Below, piece after piece: positions 62,489 through 64,000 of a stretch of 64,000 nucleotides of DNA (positions are counted from its first letter, which is position 1; every line of letters begins with the position of its first letter). The notes below the pieces were generated by a model. That model made no database searches. It was not told the DNA's origin and saw nothing but the letters and a program-made list of their open reading frames with translations. Source of the stretch: Luteimonas sp. Lineage in GTDB: Bacteria; Pseudomonadota; Gammaproteobacteria; Xanthomonadales; Xanthomonadaceae. The position numbers were made by a program, and so were the translations under genes. The DNA is taken from contig JANPZU010000001.1 of assembly GCA_024707405.1 (NCBI GenBank), positions 124,001 to 188,000 of the forward strand. Reading direction: 5' to 3'.

Positions 62489-64000
62489 ATGAAGCACCCG
62501 CTCGCCGCCGCCCTTGCCATCGCACTGACCGGCACGGTCATGGCCGTCCCCACCACCCATGCGACCCCCCAAGAGGCCAACGTGCCTGCCCAGAATCCGC
62601 CGTCGACGGCCGACCGGAACCAGGACAACCCGCTCTTCGTCCAGAGCCCGCTGCCGTTGCAGTTCCCGCAGTTCGACAAGCTGAAGGACGAGCACTTCGC
62701 ACCCGCCTTCGACGCCGGCATGGCCGAGAACCTGCGCGAGATCGACGCCATCGTCAACCAGCGTTCGATGCCGACCTTCGAGAACACGATCATCGCGCTG
62801 GAGAACTCCGGCAAGCTGTTGTCCAACGCGCGCCGCATCTTCGCCAACCTCAACGGCACCGACACCAACGACGCGCGCAAGGACATCAACAACGCTTACT
62901 CGCCGAAATTCGCCGCGCACCGCGATGCGATCGTGCTGAACCCGCGCCTGTTCCAGCGCATCGAGGCGGTCTACAACCAGCGCAACGACATCGGCCTCGA
63001 TGCCGAAGGCATCCGCCTGGTCGAGCGTTACCACGACAGCTTCGTGCGTTCCGGCGCCAAGCTGTCCGATGCCGACAAGGCGCGCTTGAAGGAAATCAAT
63101 GCGCGCTCGGCCGAGCTCGGCACCCAGTTCTCCAACAACGTGCTCGACGAGGTCAACGACTCGGCGGTCATCGTCGACACCGCCGCCGAACTCGACGGCA
63201 TGAGCGATGCGCAGATCGCAACGGCTGCGGCCGCAGCCAAGTCGCGCGGACTCGACGGCAAGTACGCCATCACCCTGCTCAACACCACCGGCCAGCCGCC
63301 GCTGCCGCAACTCAACAATCGCAGCGTGCGCCAGCGCGTGCACGAGGCATCGGTCGCGCGCGGCAGCCGCGGCAACCAGTGGGACAACACCGGCATCGTC
63401 GCCGAAGTCCTCAAGCTGCGCGTCGAACGCGCCAAGCTGCTGGGCTACGACAGCTCCGCAGCCTTCGTGCTGGCCGACGAAACCGCCGGCAGCGTACAGG
63501 CGGTCAACGACATGCTCGGCCGGCTGGCGCCGGCGGCGGTCGCCAATGCCCGCAAGGAAGGCGCGGTGCTGCAGGCGATGATCGATCGCGAGCAGGCCGC
63601 GAAGGGCGAGCCGACTTTCCAGCTCGAGCCTTGGGACTGGGCCTACTACACCGAGAAGGTGCGCAAGGCCGAGTACGACTTCGACGACAACGAGATGAAG
63701 CCGTACTTCGAGATGCGCAACGTGCTGGAAAACGGCGTGTTCCATGCCGCGACCGAGCTGTACGGCATCACCTTCAAGGAACGCCACGACCTGCCGAAGT
63801 ACCACGCCGACACGTGGATCTACGACGTGTTCGACAAGGACGGCTCGCAGCTGTCGATCTTCATCTTCGACCCGTACGCGCGTCCGTCCAAGCGCGGTGG
63901 TGCGTGGATGAACTCCTACGTCGGCCAGTCCGAACTCGAAGGCACGTTGCCGGTCGTCGCCAACCACCAGAACATCCCCAAGCCGCCGGAAGGCGAGCCG
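62489..64000 (+). CDS. M3-family peptidyl-dipeptidase, 3' end outside window
   Basis: 504 codons visible from ATG 62489, open at the window edge. A signal peptide (LAAALAIALTGTVMAVPTTHA) suggests periplasmic location. NPLFVQSPLPLQFPQFDKLK and HFAPAFDAGMAENLREIDAI are characteristic of Dcp/oligopeptidase A; later WAYYTEKVRKAEYDFDDNEM and FDPYARPSKRGGAWMNSY. The HEXXH zinc motif of M3 peptidases lies beyond the end. Exported Dcp-type enzyme removing dipeptides from peptide C-termini is likely. Confidence 0.92.
   Translation, partial: MKHPLAAALAIALTGTVMAVPTTHATPQEANVPAQNPPSTADRNQDNPLFVQSPLPLQFPQFDKLKDEHFAPAFDAGMAENLREIDAIVNQRSMPTFENTIIALENSGKLLSNARRIFANLNGTDTNDARKDINNAYSPKFAAHRDAIVLNPRLFQRIEAVYNQRNDIGLDAEGIRLVERYHDSFVRSGAKLSDADKARLKEINARSAELGTQFSNNVLDEVNDSAVIVDTAAELDGMSDAQIATAAAAAKSRGLDGKYAITLLNTTGQPPLPQLNNRSVRQRVHEASVARGSRGNQWDNTGIVAEVLKLRVERAKLLGYDSSAAFVLADETAGSVQAVNDMLGRLAPAAVANARKEGAVLQAMIDREQAAKGEPTFQLEPWDWAYYTEKVRKAEYDFDDNEMKPYFEMRNVLENGVFHAATELYGITFKERHDLPKYHADTWIYDVFDKDGSQLSIFIFDPYARPSKRGGAWMNSYVGQSELEGTLPVVANHQNIPKPPEGEP

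Noticed and set aside
1..64000. CRISPR array
   Set aside because: No regularly spaced direct repeats of 24-40 bases and no cas genes were seen.

Overview
The window looks like one high-GC chromosomal segment of a gammaproteobacterium of the Xanthomonadaceae/Lysobacteraceae group (Xanthomonas, Lysobacter, Luteimonas and relatives). This rests on family recognition: the uvrC-pgsA-tRNA-Gly-tRNA-Cys cluster, the exbB-exbD-msbA-lpxK-kdsB envelope cluster, the sdhCDAB-sdhE-ygfX order, a fused alpha-beta 2-oxoacid dehydrogenase E1, and dense gene packing with many 4-base ATGA/GTGA overlaps. No 16S gene is present, so the genus is not fixed.

Bases 1 to about 12,026 are the right part of a prophage-like element with every gene on the minus strand. 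A P4-type tyrosine integrase (10581-11807) abuts the 3' end of tRNA-Leu(UAA) (12001-12087), the presumed attachment site; the other end lies outside the window. In transcription order the element carries integrase, five overlapping small unknown genes, an AlpA-type regulator, two small genes, a RepA-like hexameric helicase/ATPase, a symmetrical repeat-hairpin region that could be an origin, small unknown proteins, a scaffold-like protein, a coiled-coil protein, a virion protein with an embedded DD-peptidase-like domain, and the first 654 codons of a very large phage protein. Terminase, portal and capsid genes are not in view.

Bases 12,088-15,860 form a patchy accessory stretch between tRNA-Leu and tRNA-Cys: a frameshifted LuxR-type response regulator, a tiny membrane protein, a LysR regulator divergent from a pirin-doxX pair with a textbook T-N11-A palindrome between them, and two eroded gene tails run together.

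Bases 15,894-31,395 are a long minus-strand block: tRNA-Cys and tRNA-Gly, pgsA, uvrC, an NHL/thioredoxin-like protein, low-MW phosphatase, kdsB, lpxK, msbA, exbD, exbB, comEC, an integron integrase, lolD, lolC/E, ygfX and sdhE. Most genes overlap or nearly touch, linking lipid A export, lipoprotein sorting and DNA uptake. The oddity is the integron-type integrase whose stop overlaps the comEC start by four bases, with no cassette array beside it. sdhBADC follows (31,463-34,873).

Bases 35,160-64,000 are mainly housekeeping and envelope genes: ygfZ, a trypsin-like protease pair, the fused E1, a GST/GNAT pair, glutaryl-CoA dehydrogenase, glycine-zipper lipoproteins, tatD/tcdA, a membrane-anchored cytochrome c'-like protein, a cold-shock protein, a DUF456/MscS/phospholipase A run, a membrane hydroxylase with a Nudix hydrolase, class I fumarase, an ECF sigma/anti-sigma/DUF4097 operon, a subtilase, an ABC exporter, ferredoxin-NADP reductase, UspA, glutathione peroxidase and a truncated M3 peptidase. 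I saw no CRISPR array, no complete insertion sequence and no rRNA.
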